Shown here in pieces: positions 43,134-51,092 of a stretch of 64,000 bases of DNA. The stretch is from an uncultured Pseudomonadota bacterium (GTDB taxonomy: Bacteria; Myxococcota_A; UBA796; GCA-2862545): positions 1-64,000 of the forward strand of contig CAJXTB010000010.1 in NCBI GenBank assembly GCA_913061235.1, given 5' to 3'. The first letter of the stretch is position 1. Every line of letters begins with the position of its first letter. The notes under the pieces were generated by a model. It was given only the letters and a program-made list of their open reading frames with translations. It was not told where the DNA came from and did no database searches. The position numbers and the translations under genes are program-made.

Positions 43134-44381
43134 CTACCGCTCAACCGACGGGTCTGCGACGTGGCCGGTGAACAGCAGCGTTCCCGTCGCACGGTCGCGT
43201 ACAGCAAACCAGAAGGGTTCGTCTGCGTGGAAAACGACGACGGGGGGTGGCTCCATGGCGCTTGTTGCTCGCATGACAATGCCGGTTGCAGCGGCAGCTT
43301 CGGTACCGGTCTCGTCCACGAGAATGAACGCCTTGTGAATGGCGTCACTGACCTGCAGGCCTTCGCTCGCACTGATGCCCGAGAAGTCGGCTCTCCGGCT
43401 GAAAGCGTCCGTCACACCGAGTGCCCCGAGTGGCGTCACAAGCGAGTCGTAGGTGGCGTTGAGCTCAAACTTCGGCAAGGCGAGGTCGACCATTCCTTGC
43501 CGTGCCGCGCCGACCCATGCGTCGATGGACTGTGGCGTCATGCTCGCTTCAAGCTCGGGCAGCGTCTGCCCCTTTGGGAGGACGACCAAGAAGTCCGCAG
43601 TACCGCCCTTGTACGGCAACATCACCATGCGAGCGACGTCGCTCTCGGCGTAGGCCATGGAGCGCTCCGTGTGCATGGTCGGCACGTTGACGGTTGCGCC
43701 TGCTCCCGTGGTGAACGTCTTGTCCTCGGTCTTTTCGGCGTCGAAGGCGACGGCCCAGTCGGCCTTAAAGTAGACCGCGTTGGTCAGTACCATGCGGGTC
43801 TCGGAGGTCACCGAACCCTGAGGTAGAAGGTCGACAATGCGGTCGTTGGTGTTGTCTTCAACCCAGGTGTTGATGGTCTCGCGCGAGGTCTCCGCGTCTC
43901 CGGCAAAGTTCAGCATGGTTGCCTGTGCCCCGTACTGGTCACGGGTCATGGCCAAGTAGCTGTCGAGCACGGACAAGCCGCTGTCTACCCACACACGGTT
44001 TGCGACGGCCAGCGTGAGCGGTGCGTCATTCCCTTGGTCATTCCACGTCTTCACCATGCCGCCGAGGGTCGCATGTGCGGTGTCGGGGTTCTGGTTGAGG
44101 AAGGCGTACAGCTGGTCTGCGGTCTGCCCATTCGCTCCTGCGGCGAGCATGGCGAAAGCCACCGAGATGCTGGCTGGGGAGAACACCTCGTTCTTCTCAG
44201 GGTTGGTGAACAGCTGCTGCTGGAGCGCCAGGCCCGTTGCATTGATGCTTTCGGTGGGGGTGTCGGCGGGAGGCGGCGTAGCGATGGGGAGCTCCGGATC
44301 AGAGGGCGTGGCTGGCGTCTCCGGTTCAATGACCTTTCCGGAACAGGCGGCGAGCAGCAAGAGGGGTGCGATAGTGCGCAT
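43134..44381 (-). CDS. Serpin lipoprotein (copy 1)
   Basis: This 415-residue serine-protease inhibitor is anchored as a lipoprotein (lipobox LLLLAAC; start ATG 44379-44381). After a Pro-rich linker comes a full serpin fold: NEVFSPASISVAFAMLAAGANG, NAVYFKADWAVAFD, and the hinge GTEAAAATGIVMRATSAM. Small residues in the hinge mark an inhibitory serpin. Counting from the usual P17 Glu places P1-P1' near Thr-Ser, while an Arg is at P3. The C-terminus FWFAVRDRATGTLLFTGHVADP is typical. It is a tandem duplicate of the next gene, which lies 21 bp upstream in the same direction. It is likely to protect surface proteins from proteases, including those of prey or its own. Confidence 0.93.
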   Translation of the reverse strand: MRTIAPLLLLAACSGKVIEPETPATPSDPELPIATPPPADTPTESINATGLALQQQLFTNPEKNEVFSPASISVAFAMLAAGANGQTADQLYAFLNQNPDTAHATLGGMVKTWNDQGNDAPLTLAVANRVWVDSGLSVLDSYLAMTRDQYGAQATMLNFAGDAETSRETINTWVEDNTNDRIVDLLPQGSVTSETRMVLTNAVYFKADWAVAFDAEKTEDKTFTTGAGATVNVPTMHTERSMAYAESDVARMVMLPYKGGTADFLVVLPKGQTLPELEASMTPQSIDAWVGAARQGMVDLALPKFELNATYDSLVTPLGALGVTDAFSRRADFSGISASEGLQVSDAIHKAFILVDETGTEAAAATGIVMRATSAMEPPPVVVFHADEPFWFAVRDRATGTLLFTGHVADPSVER

Positions 44382-44401
44382 GGGGGCTCCAAGAGTGTAG
44401 G

Positions 44402-45676
44402 TCATTGCGTAGACTTTGACGGGTCAGCGACGTGGCCCGTGAACAGTAGGGTGCCCGTTGTTCGGTCGCGCACAGCGAACCAGAAGGGCTGGTCGACGTG
44501 AAACGGGGTGGCCTGCGGGGGCATGCTGAGCCCGCGCATCACGATGGCGGTGGCCGCGGCGGCTTCGGTGCCGGTCTCGTCGACCAGGATGAACGCTTTG
44601 TGAATGGCGTCGCTGACGTAGAGGCCTTCGTTCGGGGAGATACCCGAGAAGTCTGCCTGGGAGCTGAAGGCATCTGTCACGCCCAAGAAGCCGAGCGGAG
44701 CCGCTAGGGAGTCGTAGCTGGCGTCCAGAGTGAACTTTGGTAGGGCGAGGTCCACACTAGTTGGATGTGCAGCGTGCACCCAACCGTCAATGAGCTCCGG
44801 TGTCATCGCGTTTTCGAGTGCTGAGAGGGTCTGGTCCTTGGGCAACACGACCAAGAAGTCGGCGGTTCCGCCCTTGTACGGCAGCATCACCATTCGCGCG
44901 TTGTCGGTCTCAGCGTAGGCCATAGACTGCTGCGCGTGCATGGTGGGCACCTGGACCGTCTCGCTGAGGCCCGTGGTGAACGGCTTGTCTTCGGTCTTGT
45001 CGACGTCGAACGCAACGTCCCAGTCTGCCTTGAAGTACACTGCATTGGTCAGGACCAACAGTGTGTCCGATGTGACGGAACCTTGTGGGATAAGGTCCAC
45101 AATGCGGTCGTTGGTGTTCTCTTCGACCCACGAGTTGATGGTCTCGCGAGACGCCTCTGCGGAACCACGGAAGTCGAGTGTGCTCGCCTCTGCACCATAT
45201 TGGTCGCGGGTCGTGGCCAGGTAGCTGTCCAGGACCGACAGACCGCCATCCATCCATACGCGGTTGGCGACGGCGAGGGTCAGTGGCGCTTCATTACCCT
45301 GGTCGTTCCATGTCTTCACCATGCCGCCGAGCGTGTCGTGAGCAGTAGCTGGGTCCTGGTTTAGGAAGGTGTACAGCTGGTCGGCAGTCTGTCCCTTAGC
45401 GCCGGCTGCGAGCATGGCGAACGCGATGGAGATGCTCGCCGGGGAGAACACCTCGTTGCGCGCGGGGTTCGTGAACAGCTGCTTCTGAAGGGCGATTCCG
45501 GTGGCATTGATGCTTCCGGTCGGCGCGGCTGCGGCAGGTGGCGTTGCCGCATCAGGGGTCGCGGCAGCGGTCGGGGTCGGTGTGACCTCGGGGACCTGAG
45601 GAGCCGCGGGGGGCTCGGACTCAACGACCTTGCCGGAACAGGCAGCGAGCAGCAAAAGTGGGGCGATGTAGCGCAT
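44402..45676 (-). CDS. Serpin lipoprotein (copy 2)
   Basis: This is a 424-residue lipoprotein serpin (lipobox LLLLAAC; start ATG 45674-45676). It shares the full serpin core with copy 1 (NEVFSPASISIAFAMLAAG, NAVYFKADWDVAFD, HKAFILVDETGTEAAAA) but its reactive loop differs: TAIVMRGLSMPPQ places P1-P1' near Leu-Ser, with the same Arg at P3. The Ala-rich hinge again indicates inhibition. A longer Pro/Ala/Thr linker joins the membrane anchor. Divergence of the loops within an otherwise similar pair implies different target proteases. Confidence 0.93.
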   Translation of the reverse strand: MRYIAPLLLLAACSGKVVESEPPAAPQVPEVTPTPTAAATPDAATPPAAAAPTGSINATGIALQKQLFTNPARNEVFSPASISIAFAMLAAGAKGQTADQLYTFLNQDPATAHDTLGGMVKTWNDQGNEAPLTLAVANRVWMDGGLSVLDSYLATTRDQYGAEASTLDFRGSAEASRETINSWVEENTNDRIVDLIPQGSVTSDTLLVLTNAVYFKADWDVAFDVDKTEDKPFTTGLSETVQVPTMHAQQSMAYAETDNARMVMLPYKGGTADFLVVLPKDQTLSALENAMTPELIDGWVHAAHPTSVDLALPKFTLDASYDSLAAPLGFLGVTDAFSSQADFSGISPNEGLYVSDAIHKAFILVDETGTEAAAATAIVMRGLSMPPQATPFHVDQPFWFAVRDRTTGTLLFTGHVADPSKSTQ

Positions 45677-45721
45677 GGGGGCTCCGTGTTGTGCCCTCGT
45701 AACGCTGATCACGCCCACGGC

Positions 45722-46204
45722 TTACACGGTCTTGCGAGGCCCGATACGCCAGAGCGCTGTCGCGGTGGTAACGAGCGTTCCACTTGCATCTTTGATCTCA
45801 CCGACCACTTTGTAGTCCATGGTCTCGCTGGTCGAAGGCGGGTTGCAGTGGCACTCGGCCGTGAGCGTTCCGCGTGCCTTCTTGTGGTACTGCATCTCAA
45901 TGCCGGACAGGATTCCCCGCGCGTCTTCGGGCAGGCTGGCCATCATGGCGAGCCCAGTAGCGAGCTCACCGAGGTTGGCGAGGGCAATGGCATGTACGCA
46001 GTTGAGATGGTTGCGGACGTGCTTGCGGTCCTTCAGCTCCACCTTGGCGTAGCCGGGACGAAGCTCAAGCGTCTTGGCCCCAATGGTCCCGGTGTACGGG
46101 GCCATCCGGCCAACCATCACAGTGAACAGCTTCTTGCCGCCCGGAATCTTGCTCAAGCGGTCCCACGAGCTGCGAACGCGCTCACCAACGGATTGTTTGG
46201 CCAT
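45722..46204 (-). CDS. DUF4442/hotdog-fold thioesterase-like protein
   Basis: This is a 160-residue protein of the hotdog fold, close to DUF4442 and PaaI-like thioesterases: VMVGRMAPYTGTIGAKTLELRPGYAK, HLNCVHAIALANLGELATGLAM and AECHCNPPS at the core. These enzymes hydrolyse acyl-CoA thioesters or act in lipid metabolism. The start is ATG 46202-46204. It lies between the serpin pair and the trypsin-like protease, all on the same strand; the reason for the grouping is unclear. A second hotdog protein is at 47513. Confidence 0.84.
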   Translation of the reverse strand: MAKQSVGERVRSSWDRLSKIPGGKKLFTVMVGRMAPYTGTIGAKTLELRPGYAKVELKDRKHVRNHLNCVHAIALANLGELATGLAMMASLPEDARGILSGIEMQYHKKARGTLTAECHCNPPSTSETMDYKVVGEIKDASGTLVTTATALWRIGPRKTV

Positions 46205-46232
46205 GATGCCCTCCAAGGAGGGCCGTCTAACC

Positions 46233-47387
46233 CTATGAGCGACGGCGACGCAGGAACAAGCCACCAAGGCCGAGCAACCACAGCGCGTTGGCAGGATTGG
46301 CGCCTGCCGAGCAGCCACAGCCGAGGAAGCCGCTGCGCTCCGTGATCTCAACGTCGATCTCGGCACTCACGCTCTGAAGCGGGAAGCCGGTGGTGTCTGT
46401 GACGGTGACCCAGAACTCATCGGCGCCAAGGTAGTCGGCGTCCGCGGTGTACGTGACTTCGCCGTTGTCAGCGAGGCTCACGGTGCCGTGCTCTGGCGCC
46501 TGTAGGATGGTGTAGGTGAAGTCGCTATCTTCTTCATCTGAGATGTTGAGGCTGACCTTCTCGGTCTTGCCCTGGGGCACAACAATCTCTGTGACGTTGG
46601 CGCTCGGAGGCTGGTTGCAGGTGACCATGGGGATTTCGATGCCGGTCTCGTCTTCCATCCAATCCACGAATGCGTCTGGACGGACCCAGATGGCGCCGTT
46701 GCGGCAGCCCTGGGGACCACGCGAGGTCACGCCGATCAGGTAGTCGCCGAGCTCGGTGAGCAGGTACAAGGGGCCACCGCTGTCGCCTGAGCAGGCATCG
46801 ACACCGTCGCCACCAGCGTACAGCTCACTACCCACCGGGACGTTGGGGTTGCAGCCAAGGCGCGCGTCATCACAGTCATCGTCGTAGATAGACGTGATGC
46901 CTTCCATGAGGGTGGTGTTGAACTGCTCGTTTGGCGTGGTCAGGCCGTAGCCAACGATAGACACTGGAGCGCCGTTCTCCAGGTACTCGTCCAAGATGCA
47001 GCCGTCGCCAATGGCGCGGGGAGTCACGCCAACGACGTCTTCTTCGAGAACCAACAGGGCAATGTCTGCGCGTGGATGACGAATGACTTCGTCCACTTGA
47101 ACGATGATGCTCTCGCTCTGCCACCAGTTGGTCTCGTCCAAGATGACGTCTGTTGCGCGCCCATTGCCGATGTACTGCGGGTCTACGCAGTGATCCGCGG
47201 TCACTACAAGGTTGGGGGCGATGAGCGTGCCCGTACAGGAGACGAACTGGCTGTTGAGCACGATGCCTGCTGCGTCCGGCCATGCTCCATCAGGGGCTTC
47301 GGAACCGCCCACGACGCGGTTCGAGCCGCCCTCCTGAGCAAGAGCGGTGGACGAGATGAGAATGGCGGTAAGGGCGATGATGCGCAT
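46233..47387 (-). CDS. Trypsin-like serine protease with MYXO-CTERM tail
   Basis: This is a 384-residue exported S1-family protease. It has a signal peptide (MRIIALTAILISSTALA) and then RVVGGSEAPDG, where cleavage would activate it. The catalytic triad is His66 (TADHC), Asp108 (ADIALL) and Ser203 (GDSGGP). Asp at the start of DACSGDSGG sits at the S1 pocket position, as in trypsin, so cleavage after Arg or Lys is expected. Following it is an Ig/cadherin-like strand domain, and the last residues (FLGCGCSAGANPANALWLLG, then RRRR) form a MYXO-CTERM sorting tail that targets the cell surface in Myxococcota. Serpin genes lie close downstream. Confidence 0.95.
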   Translation of the reverse strand: MRIIALTAILISSTALAQEGGSNRVVGGSEAPDGAWPDAAGIVLNSQFVSCTGTLIAPNLVVTADHCVDPQYIGNGRATDVILDETNWWQSESIIVQVDEVIRHPRADIALLVLEEDVVGVTPRAIGDGCILDEYLENGAPVSIVGYGLTTPNEQFNTTLMEGITSIYDDDCDDARLGCNPNVPVGSELYAGGDGVDACSGDSGGPLYLLTELGDYLIGVTSRGPQGCRNGAIWVRPDAFVDWMEDETGIEIPMVTCNQPPSANVTEIVVPQGKTEKVSLNISDEEDSDFTYTILQAPEHGTVSLADNGEVTYTADADYLGADEFWVTVTDTTGFPLQSVSAEIDVEITERSGFLGCGCSAGANPANALWLLGLGGLFLRRRRS

Positions 47388-47459
47388 CGGGTTGTCTCCA
47401 GCAGGCCTCATCCATGCGCTATCCACAGGCATTCCGCCATCAAGATAGTGTCAGACTCC

Positions 47460-47486
47460 CACCCTGTGACCAAACGTGGCAGGGTG
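47460..47486. promoter_or_regulatory. Inverted repeat in divergent protease/hotdog intergenic
   Basis: CACCCTG and CAGGGTG are exact reverse complements separated by 13 bases in the 125-bp gap between the protease and the second hotdog gene. The spacing would fit two turns of the helix for a dimeric regulator, or a weak hairpin. No clear promoter elements can be matched to it. Confidence 0.3.
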
Positions 47487-47512
47487 CGGGTACGACGCAC
47501 CGGGGATTGTTC

Positions 47513-47929
47513 ATGTCGCACGCTGACCTAGAAGCCGCATTGCATGCGGTGCCCTTTCTGGCCCCCCTTGGTGTGAGTGTCTCTGAAGCGGCTGCAGGGC
47601 GGGTTGTACTGCGGATCCCAGCCGACAAGCGCACGCGCGACTTCGAGGGACACGTGGCCAGTGGGGCGCTGTTTGTAGTGGGAGAGCTCGCGGCGACATT
47701 GGCCGTGGCGAGTCATCCGCACCTTCAAGGGCGTGCGGTGCGTCGCAAACATGCCGAAATCACCTACGAGACAACCACCACCCGCCCGCTTCTGGTTACC
47801 GCTGCGGTGACGACCCTTCCAGACCTGTCGTTCGATGAGCCGGAGGTCTGCGTGTCTGCCCAGTTGATGGACCGCGACAACCTTGTCGCCACGGTCACAG
47901 CGAAGTTTGTCGTCCCCATCATTCGCTAG
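47513..47929 (+). CDS. Hotdog-fold thioesterase-like protein (second copy)
   Basis: This is a 138-residue hotdog protein related to PaaI/DUF4442 proteins: LAPLGVSVSEAAAGRVVLRIPAD, HVASGALFVVGELAATLAV and VCVSAQLMDRDNLVATVTA. It differs from the protein at 45722-46204 but falls in the same broad family. The start is ATG 47513-47515. It stops 13 bp before the ferritin-like gene on the same strand, so it may be cotranscribed with it. The substrate is unknown. Confidence 0.8.
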   Translation: MSHADLEAALHAVPFLAPLGVSVSEAAAGRVVLRIPADKRTRDFEGHVASGALFVVGELAATLAVASHPHLQGRAVRRKHAEITYETTTTRPLLVTAAVTTLPDLSFDEPEVCVSAQLMDRDNLVATVTAKFVVPIIR

Positions 47930-47942
47930 CTTGGAGACTCCC

Positions 47943-48407
47943 GTGGCTGAAATGAATACTGAACGTGTCCTCGAAATACTGAACAAAATCCTGGAATATG
48001 AGCTTGCCGGTGTGGTCCGATACACCCACTACTCGCTGATGGTCTTCGGCTACAACCGCATTCCAATCGTTAGCTGGTTGCGTAGCCAGGCAGATGAGAG
48101 CCTGCTCCATGCCAACCAAGCCGGTGAGCTGGTGACCCACTTCGGCGGTCACCCGTCGTTGGGAATTGGCCCGCTGCTCGAGACGGAAAAGCATGACATT
48201 GGCGACATCATGGCCGAGTCCCTTCAGCACGAGCGCTCTACGCTCAACCTGTACAAGGAACTGCTGGTTGAGGTGGAAGGCAAGTCGGTGATGCTCGAAG
48301 AGTACGCCCGTACGTTGATTCAGGAAGAGGAAATGCACCTGGGTGAGGTCGACAAGATGATGCGTAAGCCGGGAACTACCAGGGCTGTCCGCGACGACGT
48401 CGTCTAG
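47943..48407 (+). CDS. Bacterioferritin-like diiron protein
   Basis: This is a 154-residue four-helix ferritin-like protein that stores or detoxifies iron. Helix A carries Glu20 (ILEYELAG), helix B the QADESLLHANQ segment, and helices C and D supply ESLQHERS and QEEEMHLGEV with the second E-x2-H pair. In helix B the Glu and His are spaced E-x3-H rather than the E-x2-H of classical Bfr; this fits a side branch of bacterioferritins with GGHPSLGIGPLLET. The start is GTG 47943 with GGAGA upstream (ATG nine bases later is an alternative). Confidence 0.87.
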   Translation: MAEMNTERVLEILNKILEYELAGVVRYTHYSLMVFGYNRIPIVSWLRSQADESLLHANQAGELVTHFGGHPSLGIGPLLETEKHDIGDIMAESLQHERSTLNLYKELLVEVEGKSVMLEEYARTLIQEEEMHLGEVDKMMRKPGTTRAVRDDVV

Positions 48408-48424
48408 TACATCGGTTGCTTTTG

Positions 48425-48471
48425 AACAGACCGTCCCTCGATTGCATTCGTAATCGAAACGGTCTGTTTTT
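48425..48471 (+). terminator. Rho-independent terminator after the ferritin-like gene
   Basis: AACAGACCGT pairs with ACGGTCTGTT (10 bp), and the loop holds an inner 6-bp stem TCGATT/AATCGA. A run of T residues follows the outer stem. It starts 18 bases after the ferritin-like stop and ends transcription before the YghU-like gene. Confidence 0.93.
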
Positions 48472-48536
48472 GATTGTGGGAGTAACGACCGGGCATGCTG
48501 TGACTACTGGTGGGTCCCGAATACTTGGAGACCGCC

Positions 48537-49406
48537 ATGTCTGATGCCGAAACGACCTACACCCCGCCGAAAATCTGGACCTGGGACAAAGGAAGCGGCG
48601 GTAAGTTCGCCAACATCAACCGTCCTGTCTCTGGCCCTACCCACGACATGGACCGTCCGGTTGGCAAGCATCCGTTTCAGCTGTACTCGCTGGCGACACC
48701 GAACGGCGTGAAAGCCACGGTGATGTTCGAAGAGCTGTTGGAGCGCGGCCACACGGGTGCAGAGTACGACGCCTGGCTCATCAACATCCAAGAGGGTGGC
48801 CAGTTCTCAAGCGGCTTTGTTGAGGTCAATCCGAACTCGAAGATTCCAGCGCTCATGGATGAGAGTGGTGAGACCCCCGTTCGCCTGTTTGAGTCTGGCG
48901 CGATTCTGGTCCACTTGGCCGAGAAGTTTGGTGAGTTCTTACCCACTGATCCGGCCAAGCGAGCAGAGACCATGGCGTGGCTGTTCTGGCAGATGGGCAG
49001 CGCTCCGTATCTGGGCGGTGGCTTCGGTCACTTCTACGCCTACGCCCCCGAGAAGTTCGAGTACCCCATCAACCGCTTCGCCATGGAAGCCAAGCGCCAG
49101 CTGGACGTTCTCGACAAGCGATTGGCCGACAACGAGTACCTCGCCGGCGACGAGTACACGACCGCGGATATCGCGGTTTGGCCCTGGTACGGCGTGCTTG
49201 CGATGGGCAAGATCTACGACTCCGCCGAGTTCCTACAGGTCCACACCTACACGAACGTGGTGCGCTGGGCCGAGCAGATTGCCAAGCGTCCTGCAGTGAT
49301 TCGCGGGCGCAAGGTGAACTGTGCGTGGGGACCTCCCGAAGACCAGCTACATGAGCGGCATGACGCGAGTGATTTTGAGACGAAGACGCAGGACAAGATT
49401 GGCTGA
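48537..49406 (+). CDS. yghU: YghU-type glutathione S-transferase-like disulfide reductase
   Basis: This 289-residue glutathione-dependent enzyme of the YghU/YfcG branch reduces disulfides and peroxides. The N-terminal thioredoxin-like domain has FQLYSLATPNGVKATVMFEE and NPNSKIPALMDE, and the helical C-terminal domain has FWQMGSAPYLGGGFGHFYAYAP, EYLAGDEYTTADIAVWPWYG. The extra N-terminal stretch TYTPPKIWTWDKGSGGKFANI is characteristic of YghU. The start is ATG 48537 with TTGGAGA upstream. It is a single gene after a strong terminator. Confidence 0.93.
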   Translation: MSDAETTYTPPKIWTWDKGSGGKFANINRPVSGPTHDMDRPVGKHPFQLYSLATPNGVKATVMFEELLERGHTGAEYDAWLINIQEGGQFSSGFVEVNPNSKIPALMDESGETPVRLFESGAILVHLAEKFGEFLPTDPAKRAETMAWLFWQMGSAPYLGGGFGHFYAYAPEKFEYPINRFAMEAKRQLDVLDKRLADNEYLAGDEYTTADIAVWPWYGVLAMGKIYDSAEFLQVHTYTNVVRWAEQIAKRPAVIRGRKVNCAWGPPEDQLHERHDASDFETKTQDKIG

Positions 49407-49459
49407 TTCTAGGTTCGGCAACTCGTCAGTCGTTGGATTCTGCTACATCGGGCGCTTGA

Positions 49460-50197
49460 CTACCGTCCCGCCGACGGGCCAATCACGTCCGTCTCAAGAA
49501 CGGTCAACGCGCACGGTAGCGGCGGTGCATTGAGCGCCTGTGCGAGAGGCACGGCGTCGTCCCAATCGGACATAGATATCTGAACGACACCTTCCGTAAT
49601 CGCCTCTTGCACATGTGGAGCGCTGACGACTTCGTCATCGACGATGATGGCGACTTGTTGGCCGACTTGGCTGGAAGTCAGAACGGCAAAAGCGTCGGCA
49701 CCCGCTGGAGTGAGTGTGACCATGACCACTGGGCCGTAGTCGGTGTGCTCGGCATGAGCGCCAGCGACGGTGTCCGGACCGAGCTCGGAGGGGTCGGAGA
49801 CGAGCACGTGAGTACCTGGGTCTTGCTCGGATGTAAGCCATCGGCCGCTGGCTCCGGGGCTGCCGACCTGCGTGCGGAGGACACGGGCGAACTCAACTTG
49901 GTTGGGCGCCAGTAAGCCGTTAGCACCGTCTGAATCGACGAATTCGCCTTGGACTACAAGATAGACCCGCTGTTGGTCTACGCTGGCCACTCCGTTGAGG
50001 TCGGCAGCCGAAGCGATGCGCTGCTCGAGCACACGGTGAACGTCGTCGATCGGGCAGCCAGGCTCGCCGGCCAAGACGAAGCTCAATCCACCATGCTCGT
50101 CGAGCATCTCATCGAAGGTCGGTCCACCACAGGCGAGTGATGTGAGAGCAACGAAGACGATTGAGGCGCCAAGAATCCGAGTGAGCGGTTGAGTCAT
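49460..50197 (-). CDS. Lipoprotein with SecD P1-head-like domain
   Basis: This is a 245-residue lipoprotein (lipobox LTSLAC). Its second half resembles the P1 head/base of SecD (SecDF), the periplasmic part that pulls translocating protein: VVMVTLTPAGADAFAVLTSS, VGQQVAIIVDDEVVSAPHV, and AVPLAQALNAPPLPCALTV. There are no membrane helices, so it lacks the proton channel of SecDF. It may be a chaperone or a regulator of protein export at the membrane, or an evolved binding protein. The gene precedes the Cys-rich lipoprotein 8 bp downstream of that gene's stop on the same strand. Confidence 0.75.
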   Translation of the reverse strand: MTQPLTRILGASIVFVALTSLACGGPTFDEMLDEHGGLSFVLAGEPGCPIDDVHRVLEQRIASAADLNGVASVDQQRVYLVVQGEFVDSDGANGLLAPNQVEFARVLRTQVGSPGASGRWLTSEQDPGTHVLVSDPSELGPDTVAGAHAEHTDYGPVVMVTLTPAGADAFAVLTSSQVGQQVAIIVDDEVVSAPHVQEAITEGVVQISMSDWDDAVPLAQALNAPPLPCALTVLETDVIGPSAGR

Positions 50198-50204
50198 TGG
50201 ATTC

Positions 50205-51092
50205 CTACGGCGCTGAGACGCCGATGCGAGCGTTTTGAGGGGCTGTCATTGGGAAGCTGTAGCTGGCACTGACACTGCGGCTGACGGTGTTGCAGCCACT
50301 CGACCGTCCCGAGCTTGTGCTCGTAAATGGATTGTCTCGGAAGTCTTTGAACTCAAATGGGGTGAACATCGCGCGTCCGCCGACGGCCGAGAACACGGCT
50401 CCTTGTGGACCGAGGTCGAACTGTTGGAAGTCGACGACGTCACCGGCTGTCCAGCTCAATAGGCAGCCGACGTCTGTCCGAATCTGACCGTCAATACTCC
50501 GTAGCAGGGCGCGGTCCACATACACATGTTCGATGGCAAGCTCGCCAGTGAAGGCGCAGGTGCTGGTTGCGCCGTTGACGGTGTGGTTGCGCAGCACACC
50601 CGCGATGCCGGGCATGTACACGCTGTGGCTGGAGCTCAACGTCTGGTAGACCTCCTGTCCGCAGGTCTCGGTGTAGTTGTACAGGTAGATGTCGCGGTCT
50701 GGTGTGGCGGTGACCTCGGTGAACTGGACTTCGCGCACTGCGCAGCCAAGACCCCAGCAGTCGTCGTCCGCGCAGTCGGTGAGGCCGTCGTTGTCGTTGT
50801 CCACGCTGTCGTCGCACGTGATCTCCACACAGTTGCCGTCTACAATGCACTCAGGGTCTTCGCAGTTCTGCAGACCATCTCCGTCCTCGTCTCCGGGGGA
50901 GTCACACACTTCTTCGCAGGCATCACTCCAGCAATCGCTGTCGTCGCAGCCCTCCACGCCGTCTGTGTCCTCGTCTCCGTCTTCGTCGCAGATCTCAACA
51001 AGCTCGCCGAAGCGGTTGATGTTCTCGGGTTCTTTGTTGGTACACGCGAGTAGGCCGGTCGTGAGCAGACACAGGTGGAGTGAAGTGCGCAT
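50205..51092 (-). CDS. Cys-rich acidic-repeat lipoprotein
   Basis: This is a 295-residue lipoprotein (lipobox LLAC). The N-terminal part carries Cys-rich Ca-binding type repeats (CDEDGDEDTDGVEGCDDSDC, DEDGDGLQNCEDPEC, DNDNDGLTDCADDDC) common in myxobacterial surface proteins. The remainder is a beta-rich domain with further cysteines. Its ATG (51090-51092) shares one base with the TGA of the fumarase gene, so it is translationally coupled to it; the pairing is unexpected. Its likely role is calcium-stabilised surface display. Confidence 0.8.
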   Translation of the reverse strand: MRTSLHLCLLTTGLLACTNKEPENINRFGELVEICDEDGDEDTDGVEGCDDSDCWSDACEEVCDSPGDEDGDGLQNCEDPECIVDGNCVEITCDDSVDNDNDGLTDCADDDCWGLGCAVREVQFTEVTATPDRDIYLYNYTETCGQEVYQTLSSSHSVYMPGIAGVLRNHTVNGATSTCAFTGELAIEHVYVDRALLRSIDGQIRTDVGCLLSWTAGDVVDFQQFDLGPQGAVFSAVGGRAMFTPFEFKDFRDNPFTSTSSGRSSGCNTVSRSVSASYSFPMTAPQNARIGVSAP

